Source: Marinobacter pelagius (GTDB lineage: Bacteria; Pseudomonadota; Gammaproteobacteria; Pseudomonadales; Oleiphilaceae). Taken from it: DNA of 64,000 nt. Positions 15,386 to 25,571 of the stretch are shown in pieces (positions within the stretch are counted from its first letter, which is position 1; each line of letters opens with the position of its first letter). Below the pieces are notes generated by a model. It ran no database searches, had not been told where the DNA came from, and saw nothing but the letters and a program-made list of their open reading frames with translations. A program made the translations under genes and the position numbers. The stretch spans positions 310,001-374,000 of the forward strand of contig NZ_QNRO01000002.1 in NCBI RefSeq assembly GCF_003315345.1. The letters run 5' to 3'.

Positions 15386-17161
15386 TTAATTGAGTGCCTT
15401 CTCGACTACCGCCTTTGCGAGATGACAGCGGGTTTCGCTGGCCTGGTTCAGGCGCTCCTTGAGTTGGTCGCAGAGAGCCATGAGTTCATCGACTTTTTGG
15501 ACTATGCGGTACTGCTCCGCCAGCGGCGGCAGAGGCACTGTGCAACTTCGAAGCTGGGTTTTGTTGATGGACGCTAGGTTGGTGGTCTGCTTGCTTGAGC
15601 TAGCGAAATAGTCCCTTGCAAATTGTGAGTTCAGGTATCGTTCTAGCCATCGCTCGTTCTGCTCTTTCAGGATTAATCTGGCCCTGAATACATGGTTCTG
15701 ATGTGCCATGGGCTCGATGCGTCCATCCCAAATAGAGGTTCTGCCTACCTTGTCCCAGTCACCACCTTCGGTAATGAGTAGGTCACGTTCGCGGACGAGG
15801 TAACGTTCGACCTCATCTTCGGCTATCTCGATTTCTTTGATTTCTGAAAGATCGAGTGACGACCGCTGGACGTTTGCCACTCTGAGATACGGTAAGGTGC
15901 GTGTTTTCTTGCCCGTGACCTTCTTGCCTTTTGCTATTCCACCCTGGATGTCTGTGATGTCATCTAAGCGTGAAAGTGCCCATCCCGAGGGCAGTGAGAA
16001 AGGCTCCTCTAATTCGGAAATTGGTGGAAGTGGCTTGGCTTTTCTCTGTTTCGACGACTGCGATAAGTGGTCTTTTCCGGCTTGAATCCGATTCAACAGC
16101 TCAGTCGCTGGCTCATCCCCCGCATCCTGCTCCACCAATCGCCCCATCACCGCCAGTTGCAGGATGGTCTGCATGAGCTTGTCGATGCTCTGTTCGGTGG
16201 TGAACAGGGTGTCGAAGTGGGCGGCAAGGCGTGCCCAGTTGTCGGCCAGTTCGGTGGCGTTTTCGGATTGGGTGAGGGTGCCGAGCAGGGTGTCCACGAG
16301 GGTTTCGTGGGCTTCGAGCTGGTGGCTGGTTTGCTGCTCCAGTCGGTCGCAGAGGGCCATTAGTTCATCGACTTTCTGGACGATGCGGTGTTGTTCTTCG
16401 ATTGGTGGGAACGGAATCAGGGCCTGGTTGGCCCGAACAATTGTGAGCGTGTGGACAGTGGTACCCATACTGTCCTCGTGGATGGATTGCTTCCAGAATG
16501 GAGAATGGCAAAAGTAATACAGAAACTGCGGGCATACTCCAAAAAAGTTTTTGAAGATTAGGACGCTGGCATCCTTAAAGTAAAACCTGTCATCCTGCTT
16601 AACGATGTAGGGGACCCCGATTGTCCCAACGCCCGTAAGCATGAGGTCGTTTGCTTCTGGAATGTGTCCATTTTCAGCGAGTTCGCTGAACAAGTCTTCT
16701 GATATAAAGAGTTCGTTATTTACATAGCCTTGCTGCGAAAGCTTTACAACTTCACGAGCGCGATAGAAGGGAATTCCTTTGTCTTGCCAGTCTCGTTGCC
16801 GCACTCGGCGACTTGATGCGATTAGGCCAATATCTCCAAGCCGCTCCCATGACCAGCTCTCAGGTATGGCGAATGGTTTGGTATCTACAGGTGAAATGCC
16901 CGGTCTATTCCGTGTGCCCGGCCCCTGACCAAGTGCTTCTCGCTCGATCTTTGCTCTCGCCAAAAATTCCCGGGCTGGCTCGTCGGTTAGCAATTGGTCG
17001 GTTAGCTTTCCTCTTAAAGCGAGCTCTAAGATAAACTCTCGTAGCTTCTTCACCCCAGTCAGCTCAACCTTGCCATTGCTTCCCCGGCCACTGCTGGACT
17101 TCTTCGTGACCGCCCCGGTCCACAAATCCAGATGTTCGGTAATCAGCTCCCGGGCACTCAC
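15386..17161 (-). CDS. hsdS: Type I restriction-modification specificity subunit HsdS
   Basis: A 591-residue specificity subunit that reads the two halves of a bipartite DNA target. Two target-recognition domains are each followed by a conserved helical repeat containing RIVQKVDELMALCD (near residue 260 and near 565), the spacer helices that set the distance between half-sites. A charged N-terminal segment rich in Gly and Ser precedes the first domain. The length fits type IB (EcoAI-like) HsdS better than the shorter type IA/IC forms. The start is GTG at 17161, overlapping the hsdM stop as GTGA. Confidence 0.95.
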   Translation of the reverse strand: MSARELITEHLDLWTGAVTKKSSSGRGSNGKVELTGVKKLREFILELALRGKLTDQLLTDEPAREFLARAKIEREALGQGPGTRNRPGISPVDTKPFAIPESWSWERLGDIGLIASSRRVRQRDWQDKGIPFYRAREVVKLSQQGYVNNELFISEDLFSELAENGHIPEANDLMLTGVGTIGVPYIVKQDDRFYFKDASVLIFKNFFGVCPQFLYYFCHSPFWKQSIHEDSMGTTVHTLTIVRANQALIPFPPIEEQHRIVQKVDELMALCDRLEQQTSHQLEAHETLVDTLLGTLTQSENATELADNWARLAAHFDTLFTTEQSIDKLMQTILQLAVMGRLVEQDAGDEPATELLNRIQAGKDHLSQSSKQRKAKPLPPISELEEPFSLPSGWALSRLDDITDIQGGIAKGKKVTGKKTRTLPYLRVANVQRSSLDLSEIKEIEIAEDEVERYLVRERDLLITEGGDWDKVGRTSIWDGRIEPMAHQNHVFRARLILKEQNERWLERYLNSQFARDYFASSSKQTTNLASINKTQLRSCTVPLPPLAEQYRIVQKVDELMALCDQLKERLNQASETRCHLAKAVVEKALN

Positions 17162-18654
17162 GCCGCACCTCCGTCGGTGTTCTCGTCGCAGTTGTGAGAA
17201 AGCGCATCGGCCAGGATGTCCCGCAGCTGGTGGCGGATTTCCTGGATTTCGGTCTGTTGCTGTTCGTATTTGGCCAGCAGTTCGTCCGAGTCGTGGCTAA
17301 CCTGTTCGCCTTCGTGGGGGTTCTTGATGTCCAGGTTGTAGTTGCGGGCCTTGATGTCGTCGATGGACACCTTCCAGGCCTGCTCAGTTTCCTCGCGGCT
17401 GGCAAAGCCGTCGGCCTCGGTGCCCCACCAGTCGATTTCGGTCTGGAACTCCGAGAACTTCATGGGCTTGGTCTTGCTGTAGCTCTTGTAGCCTTCCGGG
17501 TAGGGGTGTTCGTAGTACCAAACGGTTTCGGTGGGCTTGCCCTTGGTGAAGAACAGCAGGTTGGTCTTGATGCCGGTGTAGGGGTTAAACACGCCGTTGG
17601 GCAGGCGCACGATGGTGTGCAGGTTACACTCCTCCAGCAGCTTTTCCTTGAGCCGGGTTTTCGTGCCTTCGCCGAACAGGAAGCCGTCTGGCAGCACCAC
17701 GGCCGCGCGGCCACCGTCCCGCAGCAGGTGGATGAAGAGGGTCATGAACAGGTCGGCGGTTTCCCGGGTGCGGAAGGCGCTGGGGAAGTTGGTTTCAATG
17801 CCGTCTTCTTCCATACCGCCGAAGGGCGGGTTGGCCACGATAACGTCTACCCGTTCTTTCGGGCCCCAGCTGATGAGCGGGCGGGCCAGGGTGTTATCGT
17901 GCTTGATTTGGTCCGGCACTTCGATGCCGTGCAGAATCAGGTTGGTGGTGGCCAGCAGGTGGGGAAGGGGCTTTTTCTCGACTCCGTGGATGCTCTTCTG
18001 CAGCGTTTGCTCGTCCTTCGGTGTGTCCACGTAGTTCCTACGTTTGTGCTCGATGGTGCAGGTGAGGAAGCCGCCGGTGCCGCAGGCCGGGTCCATCACT
18101 TTCTCGTCCAGCTTCGGGTCCACCCGGTTGACCATGAACTCGGTTACCGCCCGCGGGGTGTAGAACTCACCGGCGTTGCCGGCGCTTTGCAGGTCTTTGA
18201 GGATTTGCTCGTACATATCGCCCAGCTCGTGGCGCTCGGCGGATTTGTTGAAGTCGATTCCGTCCTGCAGCTTGTTGATGACCTGGCGTAGGAGCTGGCC
18301 GGACTTCATGTAGTTGTAGGCATCCTCGAACACGTTGCGGATGACCACGCCCCGGTAGTCGTCACCGGCCGGCTCCAGGTTCTGCAGGCCGGGGAACAGG
18401 GTGTTGTCGATGAAGTCCTTGAGTTCGTCGCCGGTCATACCTTCCGGGTTGGCGGCCCAGTTGCGCCAGCGGAGGTGTTCGGGAATCGGAGACTTGTAGT
18501 CGTCGTGAGTAATTGCCCACTCATCTTCCCGGTCGTCGAAAATTTTCAGGAACAGCATCCAGACCAGCTGGCCGATGCGCTGGGCGTCGCCGTCCACGCC
18601 TACGTCTTTGCGCATGATGTCCTGGATGGATTTGATGGTGGTGCTGATAGACAT
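17158..18654 (-). CDS. hsdM: Type I restriction-modification DNA methyltransferase HsdM
   Basis: A 498-residue N6-adenine methyltransferase. The N-terminal helical HsdM domain (QDIMRKDVGVDGDAQRIGQLVW) precedes the catalytic domain with the SAM-binding motif DPACGTGGFL (about 185-194) and the catalytic NPPFGG (about 273-278). With two HsdM and one HsdS it methylates the recognition sequence and protects host DNA. The order hsdR-hsdM-hsdS is co-directional; the gap from hsdR is 48 bases and the coupling to hsdS is a GTGA overlap. Confidence 0.97.
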   Translation of the reverse strand: MSISTTIKSIQDIMRKDVGVDGDAQRIGQLVWMLFLKIFDDREDEWAITHDDYKSPIPEHLRWRNWAANPEGMTGDELKDFIDNTLFPGLQNLEPAGDDYRGVVIRNVFEDAYNYMKSGQLLRQVINKLQDGIDFNKSAERHELGDMYEQILKDLQSAGNAGEFYTPRAVTEFMVNRVDPKLDEKVMDPACGTGGFLTCTIEHKRRNYVDTPKDEQTLQKSIHGVEKKPLPHLLATTNLILHGIEVPDQIKHDNTLARPLISWGPKERVDVIVANPPFGGMEEDGIETNFPSAFRTRETADLFMTLFIHLLRDGGRAAVVLPDGFLFGEGTKTRLKEKLLEECNLHTIVRLPNGVFNPYTGIKTNLLFFTKGKPTETVWYYEHPYPEGYKSYSKTKPMKFSEFQTEIDWWGTEADGFASREETEQAWKVSIDDIKARNYNLDIKNPHEGEQVSHDSDELLAKYEQQQTEIQEIRHQLRDILADALSHNCDENTDGGAA

Positions 18655-18702
18655 AGGTGGTCAGTTCCTGAATAAACGGAATGGAGATAATGGAAAATCA
18701 GA

Positions 18703-21135
18703 TCAGGGTGTTTGCCGGTACAGCTCGTCTTCCAGATCTTTCACGGCTTCGGTGTAGCCCGGCTTGCCGCCAAAGGCATCCACCAGTTCCATCAGTGAAC
18801 CGATCTGGCTGAATGGCGCAAGGGTGAGGATTTTAACATCTTCGATAGGTTCAATGCCGTCGTCGGTATACTTGTCCAGCAGGGCGTCGAGAACCTGTTT
18901 GCTGGCGCCCTCGTATTTGCTGAAGTAGTTCTGCTTACGTACCTGCTCGGCCCGCTCCTTGCGGCTCAAGGGCGGCTGGTCGTAGACAATGTGGCAGATG
19001 ACATCGAAGGGGTCGGGCTCGGCGCCCAGTTTCTTGCTCACATCCTTGATGAGGTCGTCCCAGATGACGCCTTGCTCAGCCAATTCTTCGATGATGGCCT
19101 GTTTGCGCTCGGCCTGGTTCCAGTGCTTGAGGAACTCGGTGAGCGTGGCGTACTGCTCCTTCACTTTCTTGCGGGTGAAGTCCTTCAGGCTTTCGGTGAT
19201 GAGCTTTCCGTCGGGGCCCAGATACTGAACGCGCTCGGCGATAACGGTCACTTCAACATTGTCCACCACGTAACGGGTTCTGCCGCCGCCTGTTCCGCTG
19301 CCTTCACCAGAGCCACCGGTGTCTCCGCCTTCCGGGTCGTCGGTTTCCCAGCCCGCGTCGGGATCTGCTTCATAGTCCTCGGGTTCCTCACCGCATTCGT
19401 GTTCAGGTTCCGGGGTCTCCGGCGCCTGTTCGTCGTCGGGGTTAACCGGGTCTCCCGCACCCGGTACATAGACCTTCACCGGGTCACCGTCGAAGGCCGG
19501 GTCTGCAAACAGTTCAGTGGCCTTTTTAAAGTCCAGAATGGTGAACCAGTGCTTGTTGTAATCGTCGTTGATGCGGGTGCCACGGCCGATTATCTGCTTG
19601 AACTCGGTCATGGACTGGATGCGCTGGTCCAGCACGATGAGCTTGCAGGTCTGGGCATCTACACCTGTAGTCATCAGTTTGCTGGTAGTGGCAATGACCG
19701 GGTAACGCTCTTCCGGGTTGATGAAGTTGTCCAGCTCGGCTTTGCCTTCCTGCTCATCGCCGGTAATGCGCATCACGTACTTGCGGCTCTCCTTCACCCG
19801 TTCCGGGTTCAGGTTCACCAGGGCCTGGCGCATCCGTTCGGCGTGGTCGATGTCTTCGCAGAACACGATGGTCTTCTGGTACGGGTCGGTTTGTTTCAGG
19901 AACTCCGTGACTTTCTCTGCGACCACTTCGGTGCGCTTTTCCAGAACCAGGGTGCGGTCGAAATCTTTCTGGTTATAGATTCTGTCATCTATGAGTTCGC
20001 CGTGCTTGTCGGTCTGGCCCTTGCTCGGGCGCCAGCCTTGGAGGTCCTTGTCCAGGTCGATTCGAACGACCTTGTAGGGCGCGAGGAAGCCGTCCTCGAT
20101 GCCTTGCTTCAATGAATAGGTGTAGACCGGCTCACCGAAGTAATCGATGTTGGAGACTTCTTTGGTTTCCTTCGGGGTTGCTGTCAGGCCGATGTGGGTC
20201 GCAGCGGAGAAGTATTCCAGAATCCGGCGCCATGCCGAATCCACGGCGGCGCTGCCCCGGTGGCACTCGTCGATAACCACGAGGTCGAAGAAATCCGGGG
20301 AGAACTGTTTGTAGATGTTCTGCTCTTCCTCGCTGCCGGTGACGGCCTGGTACAGCGACAGGTAAATCTCGTAGGACGGGTCTACCGTTCGGTTGGTGAC
20401 CTTGGTCATGGCCTGGCCGAAGGGCTTGAAGTCGTTGTTCTTGGTCTGGTCTACCAGAATGTTGCGGTCGGCCAGGAACAGGATGCGTTTCTTCTGTTTG
20501 GACTTCCACAGCCGCCAGATTATCTGGAAGGCGGTAAAGGTCTTGCCGGTGCCGGTGGCCATCACCAGCAGGATGCGGTTCTGCCCGCGGGCTACAGCCT
20601 CTACGGTGCGGTTGATGGCGACTGTCTGGTAATAGCGGGGTGTTCGGCCGCTACCGTCATCGTAGTAGGGCTGTTCGACTGTCTGCCGGGCGTTCTGGTG
20701 GATGCCTTTGTACTGGCAGTAAAGCTCCCAGAGGGTTTCTGGGGTGGGGAATTCATCTAGGCTGAGGGTGGACTCGGTTTTACCGAAAAGCCCGGTGCGG
20801 TCGTGGAACAGGAAGCCGTCGCCGTTGCTGCTGAACACGAAGGGGGCGTCCAGCGCGTCGCTGTAGGCCAATGCCTGCTGCATGCCATCGCCCAGACTGT
20901 GGTTGTTGTCTTTCGCTTCGATGATGGCAATGGGCATGTTCTTCTTGTAGCTGAGAACGTAATCTGCTCGGCGGCGTTTGCCACGGGTATGCAGCCTGCC
21001 ACGCACGATGATGCGGCCAGCGGTGAACGAGACTTCCTCCCGCACCTGACTGTGCATGTCCCAGCCTGATTTCTGCAGGGCAGGGTTGATGTGCTTGGTG
21101 CAGATGTCCCGTTCTGTGAGCTTTTTCTTGTCCAT
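18703..21135 (-). CDS. hsdR: Type I restriction endonuclease subunit HsdR
   Basis: An 810-residue translocase-nuclease. Start [14 protein letters not shown] at 21135 matches the EcoAI-like N-terminus; an in-frame ATG ten codons upstream (21165) is possible. The N-terminal PD-(D/E)XK nuclease has IIEAKD near residue 71. The helicase part has Walker A ATGTGKT near 190-196, a DECH box near 288, and motif [10 protein letters not shown] near 513-520. An acidic Glu/Asp/Pro/Gly-rich linker (about 575-620) leads to the EcoEI-type C-terminal domain. All motifs look intact, so the system is probably active. The region 21136-21387 upstream should hold its promoter. Confidence 0.95.
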   Translation of the reverse strand: MDKKKLTERDICTKHINPALQKSGWDMHSQVREEVSFTAGRIIVRGRLHTRGKRRRADYVLSYKKNMPIAIIEAKDNNHSLGDGMQQALAYSDALDAPFVFSSNGDGFLFHDRTGLFGKTESTLSLDEFPTPETLWELYCQYKGIHQNARQTVEQPYYDDGSGRTPRYYQTVAINRTVEAVARGQNRILLVMATGTGKTFTAFQIIWRLWKSKQKKRILFLADRNILVDQTKNNDFKPFGQAMTKVTNRTVDPSYEIYLSLYQAVTGSEEEQNIYKQFSPDFFDLVVIDECHRGSAAVDSAWRRILEYFSAATHIGLTATPKETKEVSNIDYFGEPVYTYSLKQGIEDGFLAPYKVVRIDLDKDLQGWRPSKGQTDKHGELIDDRIYNQKDFDRTLVLEKRTEVVAEKVTEFLKQTDPYQKTIVFCEDIDHAERMRQALVNLNPERVKESRKYVMRITGDEQEGKAELDNFINPEERYPVIATTSKLMTTGVDAQTCKLIVLDQRIQSMTEFKQIIGRGTRINDDYNKHWFTILDFKKATELFADPAFDGDPVKVYVPGAGDPVNPDDEQAPETPEPEHECGEEPEDYEADPDAGWETDDPEGGDTGGSGEGSGTGGGRTRYVVDNVEVTVIAERVQYLGPDGKLITESLKDFTRKKVKEQYATLTEFLKHWNQAERKQAIIEELAEQGVIWDDLIKDVSKKLGAEPDPFDVICHIVYDQPPLSRKERAEQVRKQNYFSKYEGASKQVLDALLDKYTDDGIEPIEDVKILTLAPFSQIGSLMELVDAFGGKPGYTEAVKDLEDELYRQTP

Positions 21136-21387
21136 TGGCTCGCCGCCGTTACTTCCTGTTTGCAACTATCTGGTTTTGCGTAGTTTTGTAGTCTCAGGGT
21201 AGCCCATAGGGACAGGTTTAAGAAGGTTTGCTTGGGGCGGTTTTGATGGCCTTATTAACAATAGTGCGGATATGCTCCAATTAGCTTAATTCAAACTAAG
21301 GCAATATTCGGAGATGCTTGGCGTGCCTATGCATGCCAAGGCTCGCTTGTAGTTTGGCTCCCGAATCCTGATTGAGGAAAAGCTCTT

Positions 21388-21963
21388 TCAAAGGGCTTTT
21401 AATTTCACAACGGTTTCGGCTCTCGTGCGAACCATTGATCGCCTCAGCGATTCAAATTCGCCGCCATGTTGGAAAGCCGATGCGCAAGGTTCCCCCTCGA
21501 TGTATGTAACGCTGAGGTACTTTCGGGCATCCTGGGCATCAAATAGAAGTTGCCGACCATATCCGCAGGCTGGTGCTGTGAAGCCATGCTTTTCAGACAG
21601 CTTGTCCAGAGATAGACGACTGAGCTCCGCGGCGAAGAAATGTTCGAATGCGGGGCCGATGGGAGTGTTGATCTCGGAGGCGCCTTCAGGCAGCTCTGGG
21701 AGCTTAGCGGTTCCCAGAAAAACGATTATGAACTCTTGGTCAGGCTGGCTCTCATAGTCCGTAAACAGCCATGACGTGCCGTTGCTGTTTTCGGTGCTCT
21801 CCCGTTCAGTGAATCGAGTGTCGACAAGTACCAGGGTCTCTAAAGCCACGACGGCAATGCCATGATGCCCATCAGAGACAACAGTCAATTGATTGGCTGG
21901 ACGGGTCGCGGAGCAACCAGAGATAACAATTGTCAGCAAGATAACGGCGGGTAGTATCTTCAT
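21388..21963 (-). CDS. Predicted lipoprotein of unknown function
   Basis: A 191-residue protein with a lipoprotein signal peptide: basic start MK, hydrophobic core, and the lipobox VISGC with the acylated cysteine at about residue 17. The mature part has no recognised domain. Cysteines at CGYGRQ and CASAFQ could pair. It lies between the restriction operon and the ABC-three-component-like cassette, on the same strand, but with gaps of more than 200 bases on both sides, so membership of either system is doubtful. Confidence 0.7.
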   Translation of the reverse strand: MKILPAVILLTIVISGCSATRPANQLTVVSDGHHGIAVVALETLVLVDTRFTERESTENSNGTSWLFTDYESQPDQEFIIVFLGTAKLPELPEGASEINTPIGPAFEHFFAAELSRLSLDKLSEKHGFTAPACGYGRQLLFDAQDARKYLSVTYIEGEPCASAFQHGGEFESLRRSMVRTRAETVVKLKAL

Positions 21964-22240
21964 ACAGCTAACGTCCTGTTTGAAACCGCTTACGGCATAA
22001 AGTAATCAGCATTGGTTATGCCAAAAGTGGTCAGCCACCGAGTTTAGGTATCAATCAGCCGCTCCATTTCACCCAATACTAGCATACAAATGGGGACTCT
22101 CATGGCATTAACGTTCGAAAATACGACACCGAGAGCTGATGAAAAAAGGACGATCTATGTTGATGAAATACGGCCGAACTTCGGTACTGTTGACATAAAG
22201 ATAGTACATGTCGCTGGTATAGCCGTTTCTACGGCCTTTG

Positions 22241-24037
22241 CTACCAGCTGGCCATTCTGAAGAGCCTTCCGGAACTATCTTCATCATGAAGCCTAAGTAC
22301 AATTTGTGCGTCCTCAAAGACGGGAGAGTTTTGCGCATTTCTTGTTGGAAGATCTGAATCAATGGCAGTCACAATCATTTGTATTCCAAGCTCTGTATAT
22401 TCCTGGATAACCTCTAGGAGATTTTCCTTTTTGCGATTGTCTAAAGACTCGAATATACCGTCATGATAAAGCCAACGCGGGAACTTGCCCCCTAAATGAA
22501 CTCGAAGAATAGAAAGGTCAAACGCTACGCACAGCAACTTTTTGTATGTGTGTCCGAGATCTGCACTCGTTGAGTTGCCATCGTCGTCAAGGATCTCTGC
22601 TAAAAACTCAATATGTCCTTGCTGATTCACTGATACGCTTAACAAAGCTTTTCTTGATAAAACCTTTTCAACGATATCGCTGAAATGCTCTCTGACCTTT
22701 GAAAATTGGCTATTAGGATCACCGTTTATAGTGTCAACGTTATTCTCGATTTCTTCTTGGACTTCGGATAAATGGCTTTTAATATTTCGAAGCTCACTCC
22801 TTAGCTCCTGTAGCCGTTTCAAATTCTCTCGCTGCCTTTCTAAGGTTTCGATGTCAGCCTTGATTTTAATCAAATCTTTAGAAATCGATTTATATTTTTC
22901 AAATACATCAACCTCCTTAATAAACTTGAGGTTTTTTGACCGTTCACCGGCCAAGTTATCTATTTGAGCCTTTATCACGTCAAGCTCATCATTTATTTCC
23001 TTAAGGTCCTCTTCGAGGTACGACTTTCTTTCTTCCGTAATGGCTTCGTTAAACTCAATCAGTTGATCGAAGTCCTTCTTTATTTGGTCTTTAAAGAAGA
23101 CGCCAGCTTCCTCAAATAATTTTTTTGCCTGTTCAGTATCGAAAAGTATAGAGTTATCTTTTATCGATTCCTCTATCTTAGATTTAGATTGGTTTAGATA
23201 ATATCTTCTAGTAGTTAAATCTGCTAGTTCACGGTCGTAATCGGAGATTGTGATTTCGGCTAGCTTTGCATCTTCTTCGCGAAAATCGAATTGCGATAGC
23301 AGCGATTCTTTCTTTTCAGATTCACGAAGCTTCAGCTGTAGTAAGCCCTCAATCTTTCCGGAATCGAGATTTAATCCGCCCAGTTCGGTCTTAACAGTTT
23401 CAAGGGATCTCTCTGAATCATCGACTCTTTTTTCGGTTTCATATTGTTCGGTAATGAATGCAGATTCAAAACCTAAGATTTGTGCGAGAAATGGCTTCCA
23501 AGTTTCATGCTTACCTTTGAATTTTTGGAGTTGAAAAACATCTGTGTAATCATTCTGGGTTCTAAGTAAATACCCGGTGATCTGTCTGTAGCCCCACGGT
23601 GACAAGTCACGGAGACCTAGAGCGCTGTTCAAAATATTTCTTGCTCTATCGAACGTAACACCTGCGTGATCCCATTGGGAATCATCAAGTTGGGTGAAGT
23701 CTTTGTACTTTTCGTTATGATATTTAAAGGATATTTTGCTTGGCTTTGCTACCGAACGGCGGACTGTTAGGAATTTTTCTGAGGTGATCTGAATCTCTAA
23801 GAAAAAGACAAAACTTTCGAACATCGATAAGTGTTTGAACAAGAATTGTTTCTTGTTGCGTTGAGCAAGCAGAAGAAAGTCCAACAATCTTGCTAGTGTG
23901 GTTTTTCCGAGGTTATGTGTGTCTTTGTCTTTGTTCTCCGGCTTTCTTATCTCAGCGATTACAGCGTTTAAGCCATCTTTAAGAAAAATGGGGGCGAAAG
24001 TCTCGTCTTGATTGCTATAAACTTTAGTTAGCTTCAT
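22241..24037 (-). CDS. SMC-like ATPase with DUF2326 (ABC component of a three-gene conflict system)
   Basis: A 598-residue protein with an ABC/SMC head split by a long coiled coil. Walker A is degenerate, HNLGKTT at residues 41-47. Residues of about 190-450 are strongly heptad-like with many Lys and Glu. The C-terminal head contains LYHDGIFESLDNRKK (from about 523), the Walker B-like DUF2326 signature. The overall architecture recalls RecF/RecN-like ATPases used in conflict systems as sensors. Its start overlaps the preceding 82-residue gene by 14 bases. Base composition is clearly more AT-rich than the host genes, a sign of recent transfer. Confidence 0.82.
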   Translation of the reverse strand: MKLTKVYSNQDETFAPIFLKDGLNAVIAEIRKPENKDKDTHNLGKTTLARLLDFLLLAQRNKKQFLFKHLSMFESFVFFLEIQITSEKFLTVRRSVAKPSKISFKYHNEKYKDFTQLDDSQWDHAGVTFDRARNILNSALGLRDLSPWGYRQITGYLLRTQNDYTDVFQLQKFKGKHETWKPFLAQILGFESAFITEQYETEKRVDDSERSLETVKTELGGLNLDSGKIEGLLQLKLRESEKKESLLSQFDFREEDAKLAEITISDYDRELADLTTRRYYLNQSKSKIEESIKDNSILFDTEQAKKLFEEAGVFFKDQIKKDFDQLIEFNEAITEERKSYLEEDLKEINDELDVIKAQIDNLAGERSKNLKFIKEVDVFEKYKSISKDLIKIKADIETLERQRENLKRLQELRSELRNIKSHLSEVQEEIENNVDTINGDPNSQFSKVREHFSDIVEKVLSRKALLSVSVNQQGHIEFLAEILDDDGNSTSADLGHTYKKLLCVAFDLSILRVHLGGKFPRWLYHDGIFESLDNRKKENLLEVIQEYTELGIQMIVTAIDSDLPTRNAQNSPVFEDAQIVLRLHDEDSSGRLFRMASW

Positions 24038-24272
24038 TGTGATCTATGTATTCAAAAGAATCGGTGTTTTGGTGGTAACGAACTTTCCCCATGAGAAAAA
24101 GAAAGCTGAGCGCTGGAATAAAAAGGTTCTCTCCGCCCGAGATTCGGCTTTTAGTCAGTTTTAAAAGGTCAGAGTATTCGATAATCCGGCCGTCCTTCAA
24201 CGATTCTAATAAGAGCAGTGATGCGCTTACGACTGTGCTATCGGGGTGCGAATATTTGGTTGGTCTCAACAT
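24024..24272 (-). CDS. ABC-three-component system small middle component (MC6-like)
   Basis: An 82-residue protein between the nuclease-type gene and the ATPase. It reads as a small winged-helix-like domain (SASLLLLESLKDGRIIEYSDLLKL, then ENLFIPALSFLFLMGKVRYHQNT). Size, position and the LFIPALSFLFLMGKV segment agree with the 'middle component' of ABC-three-component systems. It overlaps the upstream gene by seven bases and the downstream gene by 14, so all three are translated as a coupled unit. Confidence 0.7.
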   Translation of the reverse strand: MLRPTKYSHPDSTVVSASLLLLESLKDGRIIEYSDLLKLTKSRISGGENLFIPALSFLFLMGKVRYHQNTDSFEYIDHNEAN

Positions 24273-25219
24273 TCTTCATCCTCACCAATGTCACAATTCC
24301 AATACATGTAAAATAGCATAGCCCTCGTCAAGGATCTGTGCCTTCTAAGATCTGGGTCGCGTTCCACTAGCGCCCGAAAAATGTGATTCAATACCTCATC
24401 AAAATTTTGATGGTCCTTTCTCTTTGCAATGATGTTGCATTGAAACTCATCAACTGTTGACTCATACATTTTTACAAATTGTGAGTTTTGTGGCGCAGCC
24501 AGGAAAGAGTCAATTTTGGGCGTTTCCTTTAAAAAGCGGCTGCGCCAATATCGAGCTCCCTCAGTCGTAAAGTTATTGATTTTATTTTTTGTTTTATATT
24601 CGACCCGAGGGGTAGGGGGTTTGTCATCAATTGTTTTAAAGTTAGCCTTTTGTCCATCTAATGCTTGAATCACCTCAGCGAGATCATCTGGTGAGACTAG
24701 GAGTGGTGCGTCAATAGGATCAAGGTCAAGTTGATCAGGGATTTCTCGAAAATGTTTCAGCCATGACTCAAGCTGCTCTACGCCACATACTTTGATCTGG
24801 GGCTGTGGCAGATTGCAGACGCTGGATATATGGGAAACAATCTCGTTCTCGCCATTTCCTGTCAAACGTCTGTTAGCAATCAAAAGATAATTGTCTAAAT
24901 CGCCTTTTGAGATTAAGTTCTGGATTCTGGGGATTTCTTTTTGAATAACGCAATTATCATTGTTTGTGCTAAAAAAATCGCTCTCGGTAAAGCTTTTGTT
25001 TAATCCAATTGTATGTTTTGCCTGGATTATAGTGGTCCCTTGCCACGGCGAGGTTTTGCTCGGATACATCTCGGCAGTGCCGACGAATTTTGCGTCACGC
25101 CCACCGTCGGGGCCCTTTGCAAATCCTTGTGTCGCTAACCCGAATAGACGCTGACAGATGGCAAGAACCAAGTCTTCAAATTGGCCATCACTGAGATCAG
25201 AGTATGCATATTTTGCCAT
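24266..25219 (-). CDS. Mrr-like nuclease protein with ABC-three-component C-terminal domain
   Basis: A 317-residue protein, first gene of the cassette. The N-terminal domain looks like an Mrr-type restriction endonuclease: FEDLV at 14-18, GGRDAK at 39-44 and IIQAKH at 64-69, giving a D...QxK active site (Gln in place of Glu, as in Mrr). The C-terminal region (about 225-317, RYWRSRFLKETPKIDSFL onward) resembles the shared C-terminal domain that links effectors to the middle component and ATPase in these systems. Predicted role: a DNase effector unleashed by the ATPase partner. AT-rich like its partners. Confidence 0.72.
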   Translation of the reverse strand: MAKYAYSDLSDGQFEDLVLAICQRLFGLATQGFAKGPDGGRDAKFVGTAEMYPSKTSPWQGTTIIQAKHTIGLNKSFTESDFFSTNNDNCVIQKEIPRIQNLISKGDLDNYLLIANRRLTGNGENEIVSHISSVCNLPQPQIKVCGVEQLESWLKHFREIPDQLDLDPIDAPLLVSPDDLAEVIQALDGQKANFKTIDDKPPTPRVEYKTKNKINNFTTEGARYWRSRFLKETPKIDSFLAAPQNSQFVKMYESTVDEFQCNIIAKRKDHQNFDEVLNHIFRALVERDPDLRRHRSLTRAMLFYMYWNCDIGEDEEC

Positions 25220-25522
25220 TTTACGTCCGTGCCTTTTGGGTTGCTTCTCTGCCGGTATGCTTGCTGGTAAACGTATACCCTACGTCCACTGTTCGCAATT
25301 CTGAATGGCCTGAATTAAGAGCTGGTTGGCCCCCAATCGTAAGGTGCGTTCGCCTGAAGTGAATCGAGAGTTTTCGGCTTTACTCCGGTGTGTTGTTGGT
25401 CAGATTCGTATTGTGCCTTAGATTTCGTCTGGGTCGAAGCCAGCCGCAAGGGGGAGGGAGCTATGATCGGCTTCACTGTCAGATTAATGAATCTGCTTAC
25501 ATATTGCTTACAAAAGTAGAAT
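25220..25522. other. Intergenic stretch between the cassette and the tRNA-Phe terminator
   Basis: No gene is supported here. It holds the presumed promoter of the three-gene cassette (minus strand). No integrase remnant or copy of the tRNA 3' end was found by eye. Composition changes from AT-rich near the cassette to mixed near the tRNA. Confidence 0.5.
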
Positions 25523-25557
25523 CCAGAAACAACAAAGCCCGCACAAGGGCGGGCTTC
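25523..25557 (-). terminator. Intrinsic terminator of tRNA-Phe
   Basis: On the minus strand GCCCGC (25554-25549) and GCGGGC (25542-25537) form a stem, followed by TTTGTTGTTT. It lies about 18 bases after the CCA end of the tRNA. Confidence 0.8.
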
Positions 25558-25571
25558 GTCAGAATTCTTAA

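Noticed and set aside
22108..22362. An 84-codon open frame after the DUF2326 gene
   Set aside because: Overlaps the 3' end of that gene in another frame, with no ribosome-binding site or recognisable product.
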